DNA from: Solimonas sp047605265
Lineage (GTDB): Bacteria > Pseudomonadota > Gammaproteobacteria > Nevskiales > Nevskiaceae
NCBI GenBank assembly: GCA_047605265.1
Contig: JASGFY010000008.1
Location: 1 to 64,000, forward strand
Length of the DNA stretch: 64,000 nucleotides
Reading direction: 5' to 3'
The notes under the pieces are model-generated. The model was not told where the DNA came from. It was given only the letters and a program-made list of their open reading frames with translations, and searched no databases. Shown here piece after piece: positions 8,305 through 16,871 of the stretch (its first letter is position 1; each line of letters starts with the position of its first letter). A program made the position numbers and the translations under genes.

Positions 8305-10791
8305 ATGACGACTCTCATCATCGTGCTGGCACTGCTGGCGGCATGGATTCTCGCTTTCGTCGGCGCGCCGCTGATCGTCTGGACGATCGGCGCCGCGCTG
8401 CTGCTCGGCGCACTGGGGCTCGCCGGCAGCATCGGGCCGACGGCGCTGGCGGTCGGCGGCGTCGTGTTCGCCGCCGCCGCGCTCGTGCTCAACCTGCGGC
8501 CGCTGCGCCGCGCCGTGCTGAGCGGCTGGATCTTCGCGATCTTCAAGAAAGTGCAGCCGGAGATGTCTTCGACCGAGCGCGAGGTGCTCGAATCGGGCGA
8601 CGTCTGGTGGGAGGCCGAGCTGTTCCGCGGCCGTCCAGACTGGGAGAAGCTGCTGAGTTTCCAGTACACCAAGCTGACTCCGGAAGAACAGTCTTTCCTC
8701 GACCACGAGTGCGAGGAGCTGTGCAAGCTCTGCGACGACTGGAAGATCGAGTACGAGGCCAAGGACCTGCCGAAGGAAGCCTGGGACTACATCGCCAGGA
8801 AGAAATTCTTCTCGATGCTGATCAAGAAGGAATACGGCGGCCTCGGCTTTTCGGCGAACGCGCAGTCGGCGGTGGTGACCAAGCTCGCGAGCAAGTCGAT
8901 CACGCTGGCGGTGACGGTGATGGTGCCGAACTCGCTGGGCCCCGGCGAGCTCTTGATGCACTACGGCACCGACGAGCAGAAGAAAAAATGGCTGCCGGGC
9001 CTCGTCGACGGCAGCCAGATTCCGTGCTTCGGCCTCACCGGGCCGGAAGTCGGCTCGGATGCGACGGCGATGCCGGACGTTGGCTACGTCGGCTACGGCG
9101 AGCACGAGGGGCAGCGGACGCTCGGCATCCGCCTGACGTTCTCGAAGCGCTACATCACGCTGGCGCCGGTCGCGACGGTGATCGGTCTCGCGTTCAAGCT
9201 GCGCGATCCGGACGGACTGCTCGGCGACGTGAGCAAGGGGGCCGGGAATGGCGATCTCGGCATCACCTGCGCGCTGATCCCGGCCTCGCATCCGGGCGTG
9301 CACATCGGACGCCGCCACTATCCGGGCGCGGCGTTCATGAACGGCACCATCGTCGGCCGCGACGTGTTCGTGCCGCTCGACGCAATCATCGGCGGCCCGA
9401 AGATGGCCGGCAAGGGCTGGCGCATGCTGACCGAGTGCCTGTCGGCCGGCCGCGGCATCTCGCTGCCGGCGCTGGCCACGGCGGCCGGGCAGATCGGCTA
9501 CCGCATGACCGGCGTCTACGCGCGCTACCGGCGCCAGTTCAAGGTCTCGGTCGGCAAGTTCGAAGGCGTGCAGGAGGCGACCGGCCGCATCGCCGGCTCG
9601 GCGTACACGCTGGAGGCGATGCGCGTGCTGACCGCGTCGGCCGTCGATCACTGCGCGCCCGGCGTGACGACCGCCATCGCCAAGTACCACATGACCGAGC
9701 TGATGCGGAAGATCATCAACGACGGCATGGACGTGCTCGGCGGCAAGGGCATCCAGCAGGGCCCGCGCAACTTCATGGCGACCGGCTACAAGGCGACGCC
9801 GGTGGCGATCACCGTCGAGGGTGCCAACATCCTGACGCGCAACCTGATGATCTACGGCCAGGGCGCGATCCGCTGCCACCAGTACGTGTTCCCGGAAATG
9901 GAAGCGGCGCGCGAGGACGACCTGCCGAAATTCGACAAGCTGCTGTTCGGCCACATCGGCTTCGCGGTCAACCGCGCGGTGCGCGCATTCACGCTGGCGC
10001 TGACCGGCTCGCGGCTGACCGGCGCGCCGGTCGACGGCGAGTTCGCGCCGTACTTCCGCCGGCTCGAACGGATGTCGGCGGCGCTGGCGTTCGCCTCGGA
10101 CCTGACGATGGGCACGGTCGGCGGCAAGCTCAAGTTCATGGAGCGCCTCTCGGCGCGCCTCGGCGACGTGCTCTCGCAGCTGTACATCGCGTCCTGCGTG
10201 CTGAAGTTCTATCTCGAGGGCAGCAAGAGCGACGCTGAGCGCGCGCACACGCGCTGGGCGCTCGACCATTGCCTGTACGAGATCGGCCACGCCTTCAACG
10301 GCTTCATCCGCAACTTCCCGATCGCCTGGGGTCGCTGGCTGTTGCGCGTCGTGATCTTTCCGCTCGGCAATCACTTCCATCCGGTGTCCGACCGCGTCAA
10401 CGCGCGCGTCGCCGACCTGCTCCTCGAGCCCAGCGACGTGCGCGAGCGCCTGTCGTGGCTGGTGTTCAAGAACGGCGGCGACCACGATCCGATCGGCCGC
10501 ATGGAGCACGCCTGGAAAGTCGGCCTGAAGAACGAGGCGGCGTACGTGAAGTACTTCAAGCTCGTCAACAAGGGCGAGATACAAGGCGATACCGTGGCCG
10601 AACGCCTCGACGATGCGGTGAAGCACCAGCTGTTGACGCGCGACGAGGCCGAGCAGGCGCGCGCCTACGACGCCGCCCGCTACGATGTCATCCTGACCGA
10701 CGATTTCAGCAAGGAGTACCTCGCCGGCAACTTCGCGGCCGAAGCGGCATCGGCGATCGAGCAATCCGGCCTGCTCGCGCGCGTCGCCTGA
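8305..10791 (+). CDS. fadE: Acyl-CoA dehydrogenase FadE
   Basis: FadE catalyses the first step of fatty-acid beta-oxidation, oxidising acyl-CoA to trans-2-enoyl-CoA with FAD. The 828-residue length fits the gammaproteobacterial FadE class (about 815) rather than 380-residue soluble acyl-CoA dehydrogenases. Two N-terminal membrane segments (LIIVLALLAAWILAFVGAP and a second to about residue 65) precede FKKVQPEMSSTEREVLESG. The dehydrogenase core contains CFGLTGPEVGSDA and GRGISLPALA, and a FadE-specific C-terminal domain follows. An SD AAGGAGG lies 5 nt before the ATG. It is transcribed after, and probably controlled by, the TetR gene upstream. Confidence 0.95.
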   Translation: MTTLIIVLALLAAWILAFVGAPLIVWTIGAALLLGALGLAGSIGPTALAVGGVVFAAAALVLNLRPLRRAVLSGWIFAIFKKVQPEMSSTEREVLESGDVWWEAELFRGRPDWEKLLSFQYTKLTPEEQSFLDHECEELCKLCDDWKIEYEAKDLPKEAWDYIARKKFFSMLIKKEYGGLGFSANAQSAVVTKLASKSITLAVTVMVPNSLGPGELLMHYGTDEQKKKWLPGLVDGSQIPCFGLTGPEVGSDATAMPDVGYVGYGEHEGQRTLGIRLTFSKRYITLAPVATVIGLAFKLRDPDGLLGDVSKGAGNGDLGITCALIPASHPGVHIGRRHYPGAAFMNGTIVGRDVFVPLDAIIGGPKMAGKGWRMLTECLSAGRGISLPALATAAGQIGYRMTGVYARYRRQFKVSVGKFEGVQEATGRIAGSAYTLEAMRVLTASAVDHCAPGVTTAIAKYHMTELMRKIINDGMDVLGGKGIQQGPRNFMATGYKATPVAITVEGANILTRNLMIYGQGAIRCHQYVFPEMEAAREDDLPKFDKLLFGHIGFAVNRAVRAFTLALTGSRLTGAPVDGEFAPYFRRLERMSAALAFASDLTMGTVGGKLKFMERLSARLGDVLSQLYIASCVLKFYLEGSKSDAERAHTRWALDHCLYEIGHAFNGFIRNFPIAWGRWLLRVVIFPLGNHFHPVSDRVNARVADLLLEPSDVRERLSWLVFKNGGDHDPIGRMEHAWKVGLKNEAAYVKYFKLVNKGEIQGDTVAERLDDAVKHQLLTRDEAEQARAYDAARYDVILTDDFSKEYLAGNFAAEAASAIEQSGLLARVA

Positions 10792-10895
10792 CGCGCGCCA
10801 GCCTTTCGGGGGCACCGCACATTGGCGGCGGCTGTCGTCTTGGCGAAGATAGGCGACCTTCCACGAACACCAGCACGAACGCATTGGGGACTTCG

Positions 10896-12422
10896 ATGAG
10901 CGCTGCCATCCTGATCGGCAAGGGCGACGACACGCCGCAAAGACTGCTCGCGCAGTACGCGAACCGCCACGGCCTCGTCGCCGGCGCGACCGGCACCGGC
11001 AAGACGGTGACGCTGCAACTGCTCGCCGAAGGTTTCTCGCAGCTCGGCGTGCCGGTGTTCGCGGCCGACGTCAAGGGCGATCTGTCCGGCATCGGCGCCG
11101 CCGGCGAGGCCAAGCCCAAGCTCGTCGAGCGCGCGGCGACGGCCGGCGTCGAGAACTGGGCCCCCGCGGCGGTGTCCGTCGTGTTCTGGGACGTGTTCGG
11201 CACCAACGGTCACCCCGTGCGCGCAACGGTCTCCGATCTGGGGCCGGTGCTGTTCGCGCGCCTGCTCGATCTGTCCGACGTGCAGGAAGCGGTGCTCGCG
11301 CTGGTCTTCAAGTACGCCGACGATCAGGGCCTGCTGCTGCTCGACTTCAAGGATCTGCGCGCGGTGCTGCAGTACGTCGGCAGCAACGCCAAGTCGCTCG
11401 GCGCCGACTACGGACTCGTCACCACTGCATCGGTCGGTGCGATCCAGCGCGCGCTGCTGCAGCTCGAAGCCGACGGCGCCGAGCATTTCTTCGGCGAGCC
11501 GGCGCTCGATCTCAACGACTTCATGCGCTGCGACACGAGCGGCCGCGGCATCGTCAACGTGCTCGCCGCCGAGGTGCTGTACCAGAAGCCGCGGTTGTAC
11601 TCGACCTTTCTGCTGTGGCTGCTGTCCGAGCTGTTCGAGCGCCTGCCGGAAGCCGGCGACGCCGACAAGCCCAAGCTCGTCTTCTTCTTCGACGAAGCGC
11701 ACCTGCTGTTCAAGGACGCGCCGAAGGCGCTGGTCGACAAGGTCGAGCAGGTCGTGCGCTTGATCCGCAGCAAAGGCATCGGCGTCTACTTCGTCACGCA
11801 GAACCCGCTCGACCTGCCGGATACGGTGCTCGGCCAGCTCGGCAACCGCGTGCAGCACGCGCTGCGCGCGTTCACGCCGCGCGACCAGAAGGCGGTGAAG
11901 GCCGCCGCCGAAACGTTCCGCCCGAATCCGAAGCTCAAGGTCGCCGAGGTGATCCAGTCGCTCGGCGTCGGCGAGGCGCTGGTCTCCACGCTCGACGAGA
12001 AGGGCGTGCCGAGCGTCGTCGAGAAGACGCTGATCGCGCCGCCGCGCTCGCGCATCGGACCGATCACAGCGGACGAGCGCCGGGCGATCCTGGCGCGCAG
12101 CCCGGTCGCCGGCCGCTACGAGCAGACCGTCGACCGCGAATCGGCGTACGAGAAACTCGGCGCCCGCGCGAGCGCCGCCGCCGCGCCGGCCGACGCTGCG
12201 CCGGCGAACGGCGGCGACACCGGCTGGTGGAACCGCGGTGGCGCACCGGCGCCGACCGCCGGCGGTCACGCGACGCAAACCCCGAAAGCCCCGGCGCGCC
12301 AGCGCGAGACCGTCGTCGAAGCGGCGATCAAGAGCGCGACGCGCAGCGCCGCGTCGTCGATCGGCCGCGAAGTCGGTCGCCAGCTGCTGCGCGGCATCCT
12401 CGGTTCGCTGTCGAAGCGCTGA
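10896..12422 (+). CDS. HerA-like ATPase, DUF853 family (YjgR type)
   Basis: The 508-residue protein starts MSAAILIGKGDD. Walker A is GATGTGKT (residues 30-37) and Walker B is LVFFFDEAHLLF (Asp266-Glu267). A RecA-fold ATPase of the FtsK/HerA superfamily follows the layout of E. coli YjgR, including FVTQNPLDLPDTVLGQLGNR and the Ala-rich tail ending RQLLRGILGSLSKR. The family is widespread, but its cellular role is not established. It is monocistronic here, between fadE and rsmG, a place where mnmG would be usual. Confidence 0.9.
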   Translation: MSAAILIGKGDDTPQRLLAQYANRHGLVAGATGTGKTVTLQLLAEGFSQLGVPVFAADVKGDLSGIGAAGEAKPKLVERAATAGVENWAPAAVSVVFWDVFGTNGHPVRATVSDLGPVLFARLLDLSDVQEAVLALVFKYADDQGLLLLDFKDLRAVLQYVGSNAKSLGADYGLVTTASVGAIQRALLQLEADGAEHFFGEPALDLNDFMRCDTSGRGIVNVLAAEVLYQKPRLYSTFLLWLLSELFERLPEAGDADKPKLVFFFDEAHLLFKDAPKALVDKVEQVVRLIRSKGIGVYFVTQNPLDLPDTVLGQLGNRVQHALRAFTPRDQKAVKAAAETFRPNPKLKVAEVIQSLGVGEALVSTLDEKGVPSVVEKTLIAPPRSRIGPITADERRAILARSPVAGRYEQTVDRESAYEKLGARASAAAAPADAAPANGGDTGWWNRGGAPAPTAGGHATQTPKAPARQRETVVEAAIKSATRSAASSIGREVGRQLLRGILGSLSKR

Positions 12423-12449
12423 GCAGCATGGCGCGAAGTCGCGCGCGGG

Positions 12450-12455
12450 TATACT
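12450..12455 (+). promoter_or_regulatory. Candidate -10 element for rsmG-parA-parB
   Basis: TATACT at 12450-12455, preceded by GGG, is a near-consensus -10 box about 100 nt before rsmG. No good -35 is present at the right spacing, so this is a low-confidence call. Confidence 0.35.
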
Positions 12456-12558
12456 GCGCGGCCCTCCCGCCTGTTCCTTTGTGCTCCGGACACGTGCCCG
12501 CGATGCGTTCCCGCCCGTCATTTCCGTCTTCGCGTCGCGGTCCGGCCGGCGAACGGCG

Positions 12559-13221
12559 ATGAGCGCGCATCCGATGGCGCGGCATCTCGACAACGGGCTC
12601 GCCGCGCTGAAGCCCGAGCTGTCGCCGGCCGCACGCGGGCATCTGCTGCGCTATCTCGACGAGATGACGCGCTGGAACAGCGCCTACAACCTGACGGCGA
12701 TTCGCACGCCGAGCGAGATGGTGACTCGGCATCTGCTCGATTCGCTGGCGCTGCTGCCGGTGCTGGACGTCGTGCCCGGCTTTCCGGACGCGCGCATCCT
12801 CGACGTCGGCGCCGGCGCCGGCCTGCCGGGTCTGGTGCTGGCGATCGCCGAGCCGCGCCTGCGGGTGACGGTGCTCGACAGCAACGGCAAGAAGGCGCGC
12901 TTCATGCGCCACGCGCAGCGCACGCTGAAGCTGGACAACGTCGAGGTCGCCGAATGCCGCGTCGAGGACTGGCGGCCGGTGGCGCCGTACGACGGCATCA
13001 CCAGCCGCGCGTTCGCCTCATTGGCCGATTTCGTCGCCGCCACCGCGACGCTGCTGGCGCCGGGTGGCTCCGAGGGTGGTGTCTGGGTGGCCATGAAAGG
13101 CAAACTAGACGCCGCCGAACTCGCCGCCGTGCCGGCGGGAGCGCGGATCCGCGAGACACGCCGCCTGCGGGTGCCGGGGCTGGATGAAGAACGCCACGCC
13201 GTCATCGCCGTGCAGGATTGA
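12559..13221 (+). CDS. rsmG: 16S rRNA (guanine527-N7)-methyltransferase RsmG
   Basis: RsmG uses S-adenosylmethionine to methylate N7 of G527 in 16S rRNA; loss gives low-level streptomycin resistance in other bacteria. The 220-residue product from the ATG at 12559 shows the family blocks in order: RYLDEMTRWNSAYNLTAIR, the SAM loop ILDVGAGAGLPGLVLAI, and SRAFASLADFV. parA starts 4 nt after the stop, so rsmG, parA and probably parB are cotranscribed, as in Pseudomonas. The usual partner mnmG is not upstream. Confidence 0.95.
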   Translation: MSAHPMARHLDNGLAALKPELSPAARGHLLRYLDEMTRWNSAYNLTAIRTPSEMVTRHLLDSLALLPVLDVVPGFPDARILDVGAGAGLPGLVLAIAEPRLRVTVLDSNGKKARFMRHAQRTLKLDNVEVAECRVEDWRPVAPYDGITSRAFASLADFVAATATLLAPGGSEGGVWVAMKGKLDAAELAAVPAGARIRETRRLRVPGLDEERHAVIAVQD

Positions 13222-13225
13222 GGTC

Positions 13226-14014
13226 ATGAGCCACATCATCGCCATCGCCAATCAGAAAGGCGGCGTCGGCAAGACGACGACGTCGATCAATCTCGCCGCG
13301 TCGCTGGCGGCGACCAGGCGCCGCGTGCTGCTCGTCGATCTCGACGCGCAGGGCAACGCGACGATGGGCGTCGGCGTCGACAAGAGCCGGCTGAGTCACA
13401 GCACACGCGACGTGCTGCTGGAGCAGGTGCCCATCCGCGAGGCGATCCAGCACCTGCCCGATTTGAATCTCTCGGTCCTGCCGGCCAACGGCGACATGAC
13501 CGAGGCCGAGATCAAGCTGCGCGACGTCGCCGCCGGCGATTTCGCGCTGAAGACGGCGCTCGCCGAAGTCGCCGAGGACTTCGACTATGTGCTCCTTGAC
13601 TGCCCGCCGGCGCTGTCGAAGCTGACCGTCAACGCGCTGGTTGCCGCCGACGGCGTGCTGATCCCGATGCAGTGCGAGTACTACGCGCTCGAAGGTCTCA
13701 GCGCGCTGATGGACACCGTGCAGAAGATCAAGCGCGTCATCAATCCGAAGCTGGAGATCGAAGGCCTGCTGCGCACGATGTTCGACCCGCGCAACAACCT
13801 CGCCAACGACGTCTCCGGGCAGCTGACGCAGCATTTCGGCGACAAGGTCTACCGCACGCTGGTGCCGCGCAACGTGCGCCTCGCCGAAGCGCCGAGCTAC
13901 GGCCTGCCGGTGATGCTCTACGACGCCGCGTCGTCGGGCGCCAAGGCTTACCTGGCGCTGGCCGGCGAAGTGCTGCGCCGCCACGACGGCGGCCAGCTGC
14001 GCCTGCCGGCCTGA
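13226..14014 (+). CDS. parA: Chromosome-partitioning ATPase ParA (Soj)
   Basis: ParA is the nucleoid-bound ATPase that moves ParB-parS complexes during origin segregation. The 262-residue protein begins MSHIIAIANQKGGVGKTTTS, with the deviant Walker A motif KGGVGKTT at residues 11-18. The Walker A' and B regions (VLLVDLDAQGNAT, DYVLLDCPPALS) are intact, and the short N-terminus marks the chromosomal Soj class rather than plasmid ParA with a DNA-binding N-domain. The start at 13226 has AGG just upstream and follows rsmG by 4 nt. ParB follows after 141 nt. I could not find a parS consensus site in the window. Confidence 0.95.
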   Translation: MSHIIAIANQKGGVGKTTTSINLAASLAATRRRVLLVDLDAQGNATMGVGVDKSRLSHSTRDVLLEQVPIREAIQHLPDLNLSVLPANGDMTEAEIKLRDVAAGDFALKTALAEVAEDFDYVLLDCPPALSKLTVNALVAADGVLIPMQCEYYALEGLSALMDTVQKIKRVINPKLEIEGLLRTMFDPRNNLANDVSGQLTQHFGDKVYRTLVPRNVRLAEAPSYGLPVMLYDAASSGAKAYLALAGEVLRRHDGGQLRLPA

Positions 14015-14155
14015 GCGCGGCGATGCGCATCCTGCGCGGCGTGCGGCAGGCAGTGATGTGCGCATGCTCGCCGGCACTTTCGTGCAACTATTGCGTGAAT
14101 CTGGTTTGGCTTATGGCCGCGCGGCGATGACCGCGGCGGCATCCGGGAGCGTGCT

Positions 14156-14998
14156 GTGAGTTCAAAGAAGAGGGGCTTGGGCCGCGGCCTCGACGTGCTG
14201 CTGAGCAGCGTCGCTAACACCGTCGACGAGGAGGCCGGCGACCAGCTGCGCGAACTGCCGGTCGATGCGCTGCAGCCGGGCCGGCACCAGCCGCGCCGCC
14301 AGTTCGACGCCGCCGCGCTCGATTCGCTCGCCGAATCGATCCGCGCGCAGGGTGTCGTGCAGCCGATCGTCGTGCGCGCCCTCGGTGGCGACCGCCACGA
14401 GATTGTCGCCGGCGAGCGACGCTGGCGCGCCGCCCGCCAGGCCGGCCTCAAGACCGTACCGGCGATCGTCAAGACGCTCGACGAACAGGGCGCGATGGCG
14501 GTCGCGCTGGTCGAGAACATCCAGCGTGCCGACCTGAACCCGCTCGAAGAAGCCGAGGCGCTCGACAAGCTGATCCGCGACTGCGGGCTGACGCATGAAG
14601 CGACGGCGAAAGCGGTCGGCCGTTCGCGCACGCACGTCACCAATCTGCTGCGGCTGATCGAACTCAACGACGACGTCCAGCAATTCGTGCGCAACGGCCA
14701 CCTGAGCTTCGGTCACGCCAAGGTGCTGCTCGGCGTCGAGGGCGCGCGACAGTCGTCGCTCGCCAAGCTGGCCGTCGAGCGGCCACTGTCAGTGCGCCAG
14801 ACCGAGGCGCTGGTCCATGCCGACGGTGGCGGCAAGCCCCGTCCGGTCAAGCCGCGCGCGCCGGCGCTGGAACAGGAGCTGACGCGGAAATTCGGCCTGC
14901 CGGTCCGTTTGCAGCAGAACGAATCGGGCCGCGGCCGGCTGACGGTGTCGTTCAAGGACCCCGCCGAGTTGCAGGCGCTGCTCGCGCGGCTCGGCTGA
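14156..14998 (+). CDS. parB: Chromosome-partitioning protein ParB (Spo0J)
   Basis: The 280-residue ParB starts at a GTG with CGGGAG 5 nt upstream and opens with the standard SSKKRGLGRGLDVLLSS. The ParB/Srx nuclease-like CTP-binding domain (about 38-130) contains ELPVDALQPGRHQPRR and the GERRWRAA motif. A helix-turn-helix (THEATAKAVGRSRTHVTNLLRL, about 142-163) would bind parS, and a C-terminal dimerisation segment ends the protein. It pairs with parA. The 141-nt gap between them has no visible terminator. The atp operon has its own promoter 130 nt further on. Confidence 0.95.
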   Translation: MSSKKRGLGRGLDVLLSSVANTVDEEAGDQLRELPVDALQPGRHQPRRQFDAAALDSLAESIRAQGVVQPIVVRALGGDRHEIVAGERRWRAARQAGLKTVPAIVKTLDEQGAMAVALVENIQRADLNPLEEAEALDKLIRDCGLTHEATAKAVGRSRTHVTNLLRLIELNDDVQQFVRNGHLSFGHAKVLLGVEGARQSSLAKLAVERPLSVRQTEALVHADGGGKPRPVKPRAPALEQELTRKFGLPVRLQQNESGRGRLTVSFKDPAELQALLARLG

Positions 14999-15130
14999 AG
15001 CGGCCTGGTCGTACAGGCTCGCCGCACAGCGGGCGCGCGCGGTTCGCGGCGCGCGGGATGCTCGAGCCGCGGCGGCGAAAACAACAACGGCGTTGATTAC
15101 CGGCAATGGCCAAATGCGGTGCATTCGAGA

Positions 15131-15159
15131 TTGACCTGCCCCAAAGCTGACCGTACAAT
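15131..15159 (+). promoter_or_regulatory. Sigma-70 promoter of the ATP synthase operon
   Basis: TTGACC (15131-15136), a 17-nt spacer and TACAAT (15154-15159) make the best sigma-70 promoter in the window. Transcription should start near 15166, about 20 nt before a GAGGAG-led ATG at 15185. The 230-nt parB-atpI gap holds nothing else that I recognise except that mini-ORF. Confidence 0.8.
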
Positions 15160-15184
15160 CGCGGCCCATTTGAGGAGCCCGCCG

Positions 15185-15232
15185 ATGCGAAGCAGTCGTC
15201 GCGACGTGCGTGGACGGGGCGAAAAATATTGA
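15185..15232 (+). CDS. 15-codon leader ORF overlapping the atpI start
   Basis: The ATG at 15185 has a strong Shine-Dalgarno (GAGGAG, 15172-15177) and encodes MRSSRRDVRGRGEKY. Its TGA stop (15230-15232) overlaps the TTG start of atpI (15229-15231) as TTGA. atpI has only a poor ribosome site of its own, so ribosomes finishing this leader may restart at atpI. It could also be a simple 5' end of an atpI gene whose frame has shifted. No homologue is claimed. Confidence 0.4.
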   Translation: MRSSRRDVRGRGEKY

Positions 15233-15612
15233 GCGGGCCAGCACCAGCGCGAGCCGTCTGTCTTGCGCAGCTGGTTATCGCCATGCTGACAGCGGCGGCG
15301 TGCGGTGGTTATTACGGCATGTCCGGTGCGATCGCCGCGCTTTGGGGCGGGCTGACAGCTGTTGTGCCCACCGTGTATTTTGCTTGGCGCGCCCTGGCGC
15401 GCCGTGCGCAGGAAACGCCGGCCGATGTCGTCGGCGCGATGTTTCGAGGGGAGATTGGCAGGGTTGCCCTGACCGCGGTGCTGTTCTGGTTCGGGGTAAT
15501 GCTGTTTGCCGGGCGATTTCTCGCCCTGCTGGTGACCTTCGCAGCCTGTCAACTGGCCTGGTGGCTGGTATTGGCGCGGGTCGGATTCGATAAGCGTAAC
15601 GACGGTAACTAA
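15229..15612 (+). CDS. atpI: ATP synthase subunit I
   Basis: AtpI is the small membrane protein that opens F-type ATP synthase operons and helps assemble the c-ring. The 127-residue product has four hydrophobic segments (for example LAQLVIAMLTAAACGGYYG, and TAVLFWFGVMLFAGRFLALLV split by one charged turn) and the usual N(P/A)AL-free, poorly conserved sequence of gammaproteobacterial AtpI. There is no ATG upstream in this frame before the promoter; TTG at 15229 is the first usable start. The start overlaps the stop of a translated-looking leader ORF. atpB follows 10 nt after the stop. Identification rests mainly on position and topology. Confidence 0.8.
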   Translation: MSGPAPARAVCLAQLVIAMLTAAACGGYYGMSGAIAALWGGLTAVVPTVYFAWRALARRAQETPADVVGAMFRGEIGRVALTAVLFWFGVMLFAGRFLALLVTFAACQLAWWLVLARVGFDKRNDGN

Positions 15613-15622
15613 ACGAAAGCCC

Positions 15623-16471
15623 ATGGCAGCCGAAGAAGGTCACCACGATACCGGCAGCTACGTCCTGCACCACCTGACCAATCTCAGGCTGGATCTGCAG
15701 ACGATGACGATTGATCCCCACGCTTCCGGCTTCTGGGTGCTCAATCTCGACAGCTGCATTTTCTCGGTGCTGCTCGGCCTGATCTTCGCATTCGTGTTCT
15801 GGAAAGTGGCCCGCAAGGCCAATGCCGCGCATCCGACGCAGACGCAGAACCTGATCGAGATCATCGTCGAATTCGTGCAGAACCAGGTGCACGAGATCTT
15901 CCCGCACGCCAATTCGCTGGTCGCGCCGCTCGCGCTGACGATCTTCGCGTGGGTGTTTCTGATGAATTTCATGGACATCGTGCCGGTCGACTGGCTGCCG
16001 CACGCGGCCGGCCTGGCCGGCGTGCCGTACCTCAAGGTCGTGCCGAGCACCGACGTCAACATCACCTTCGGCCTGTCGCTGTCGGTGTTCGTGCTGATGT
16101 ACATCTTCAACTTCAAGTTCAAGGGCGTCGTCGGCTTCGGCAAGGAAGTGCTGACGCATCCGTTCGGGCCGCTCCTGTTTCCGGTCAACGTCGTGCTGCG
16201 CATCGTTGAGGACGTCGCCAAGCCGGTGTCGCTGGCGCTGCGACTGTTCGGCAATCTGTTCGCCGGCGAGCTGATCTTCATCCTGATCGCGCTGATGCTC
16301 GGCCAGGCGTTCAACGGCATCGCCGGCGCGGTGCTGGCCGGCGGCGGCGTGCTGCTGCAGATCGGCTGGGCGATCTTCCACATCCTGGTCATCACCCTGC
16401 AGGCTTTCGTGTTCATGGTGCTGACCGTCGTGTACCTCGGCGCCGCCGCCGAAGCGCACGCCGATCACTGA
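15623..16471 (+). CDS. atpB: ATP synthase F0 subunit a
   Basis: Subunit a forms the proton half-channels next to the c-ring. The 282-residue protein has the typical N-terminal DPHASGFWVLNLDSCIFSVL and five to six membrane helices. The essential arginine is in SLALRLFGNLFAGELIF, and the C-terminal helix is LQAFVFMVLTVVYLGAA. The C-terminus ends EAHADH, as in other gammaproteobacteria. It begins 10 nt after atpI in the main atp operon. Confidence 0.95.
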   Translation: MAAEEGHHDTGSYVLHHLTNLRLDLQTMTIDPHASGFWVLNLDSCIFSVLLGLIFAFVFWKVARKANAAHPTQTQNLIEIIVEFVQNQVHEIFPHANSLVAPLALTIFAWVFLMNFMDIVPVDWLPHAAGLAGVPYLKVVPSTDVNITFGLSLSVFVLMYIFNFKFKGVVGFGKEVLTHPFGPLLFPVNVVLRIVEDVAKPVSLALRLFGNLFAGELIFILIALMLGQAFNGIAGAVLAGGGVLLQIGWAIFHILVITLQAFVFMVLTVVYLGAAAEAHADH

Positions 16472-16502
16472 TCGCTGCAAACCCTTCCACCCCAACGCGC
16501 AG

Positions 16503-16533
16503 TTTTTTTAGAAGAGAGTTACTGGAGACCCAC
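16503..16533 (+). promoter_or_regulatory. atpE translation initiation region with U-rich enhancer
   Basis: A run of seven T (16503-16509) precedes the sequence ACTGGAGAC (16521-16529), 5 nt before the atpE ATG. E. coli atpE has the same arrangement (U-rich element, then ACTGGAGAC) and uses it to over-produce subunit c about tenfold relative to the other F0 subunits. No stem precedes the T-run, so it is not a terminator. Confidence 0.55.
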
Positions 16534-16821
16534 ATGGAAATCGCAAACCTGCTCGCCCAAGTCAACGGTTCCACCGTTCTCGCGGTCGGCCTGATCCTCG
16601 GCCTCGGCGGCGCCGGCACGGCCATCGGCTTTGGCCTGCTCGGCGGCAAGCTGCTCGAAGGCGTCGCCCGCCAGCCGGAAATGGCAGGCATGCTGACCGG
16701 CCGCATGTTCCTCGTTGCCGGTCTGCTCGACGCCGTGACGTTCGTCGGCATCGGCATCGGCATGTACTTCACGTTCGCGAATCCGTTCGCGGCGGCGGTC
16801 AAGGCGGCGGTCGGCGGCTGA
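16534..16821 (+). CDS. atpE: ATP synthase F0 subunit c
   Basis: Subunit c builds the rotating proton ring. The 95-residue hairpin starts MEIANLLAQVNGSTVLAVG. Helix 1 holds the Gly-rich packing motif GLGGAGTAIGFGLLGG, the polar loop is ARQPE, and helix 2 carries the proton-binding Asp66 in LLDAVTFVGIG. Asp instead of Glu is normal for gammaproteobacteria. I see no Na+-coordination set, so it should be proton-coupled. The long C-terminal tail (ANPFAAAVKAAVGG) extends beyond the 79 residues of E. coli. The upstream enhancer should raise its translation. Confidence 0.95.
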   Translation: MEIANLLAQVNGSTVLAVGLILGLGGAGTAIGFGLLGGKLLEGVARQPEMAGMLTGRMFLVAGLLDAVTFVGIGIGMYFTFANPFAAAVKAAVGG

Positions 16822-16871
16822 GCCGCCGTTCCTCACTTCTCCGCTCACCACTCCCGCAAGGGGCTTGAACG

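Noticed and set aside
8218..10884. An 888-codon frame antisense to fadE
   Set aside because: Same GC-driven shadow; no recognisable motifs.
13226..14998. parS sites near parAB
   Set aside because: I found no TGTTTCACGTGAAACA-like 16-mer. CACGTG cores at about 50520 and 52713 match only half of the consensus.
15210..15593. Alternative plus-strand frame over atpI starting MDGAKNIERA
   Set aside because: It lacks hydrophobic segments; the TTG frame has AtpI topology.
16500..16512. T-run before atpE as a terminator
   Set aside because: No stem precedes it, and stopping within the atp operon would be unreasonable; it fits an enhancer.
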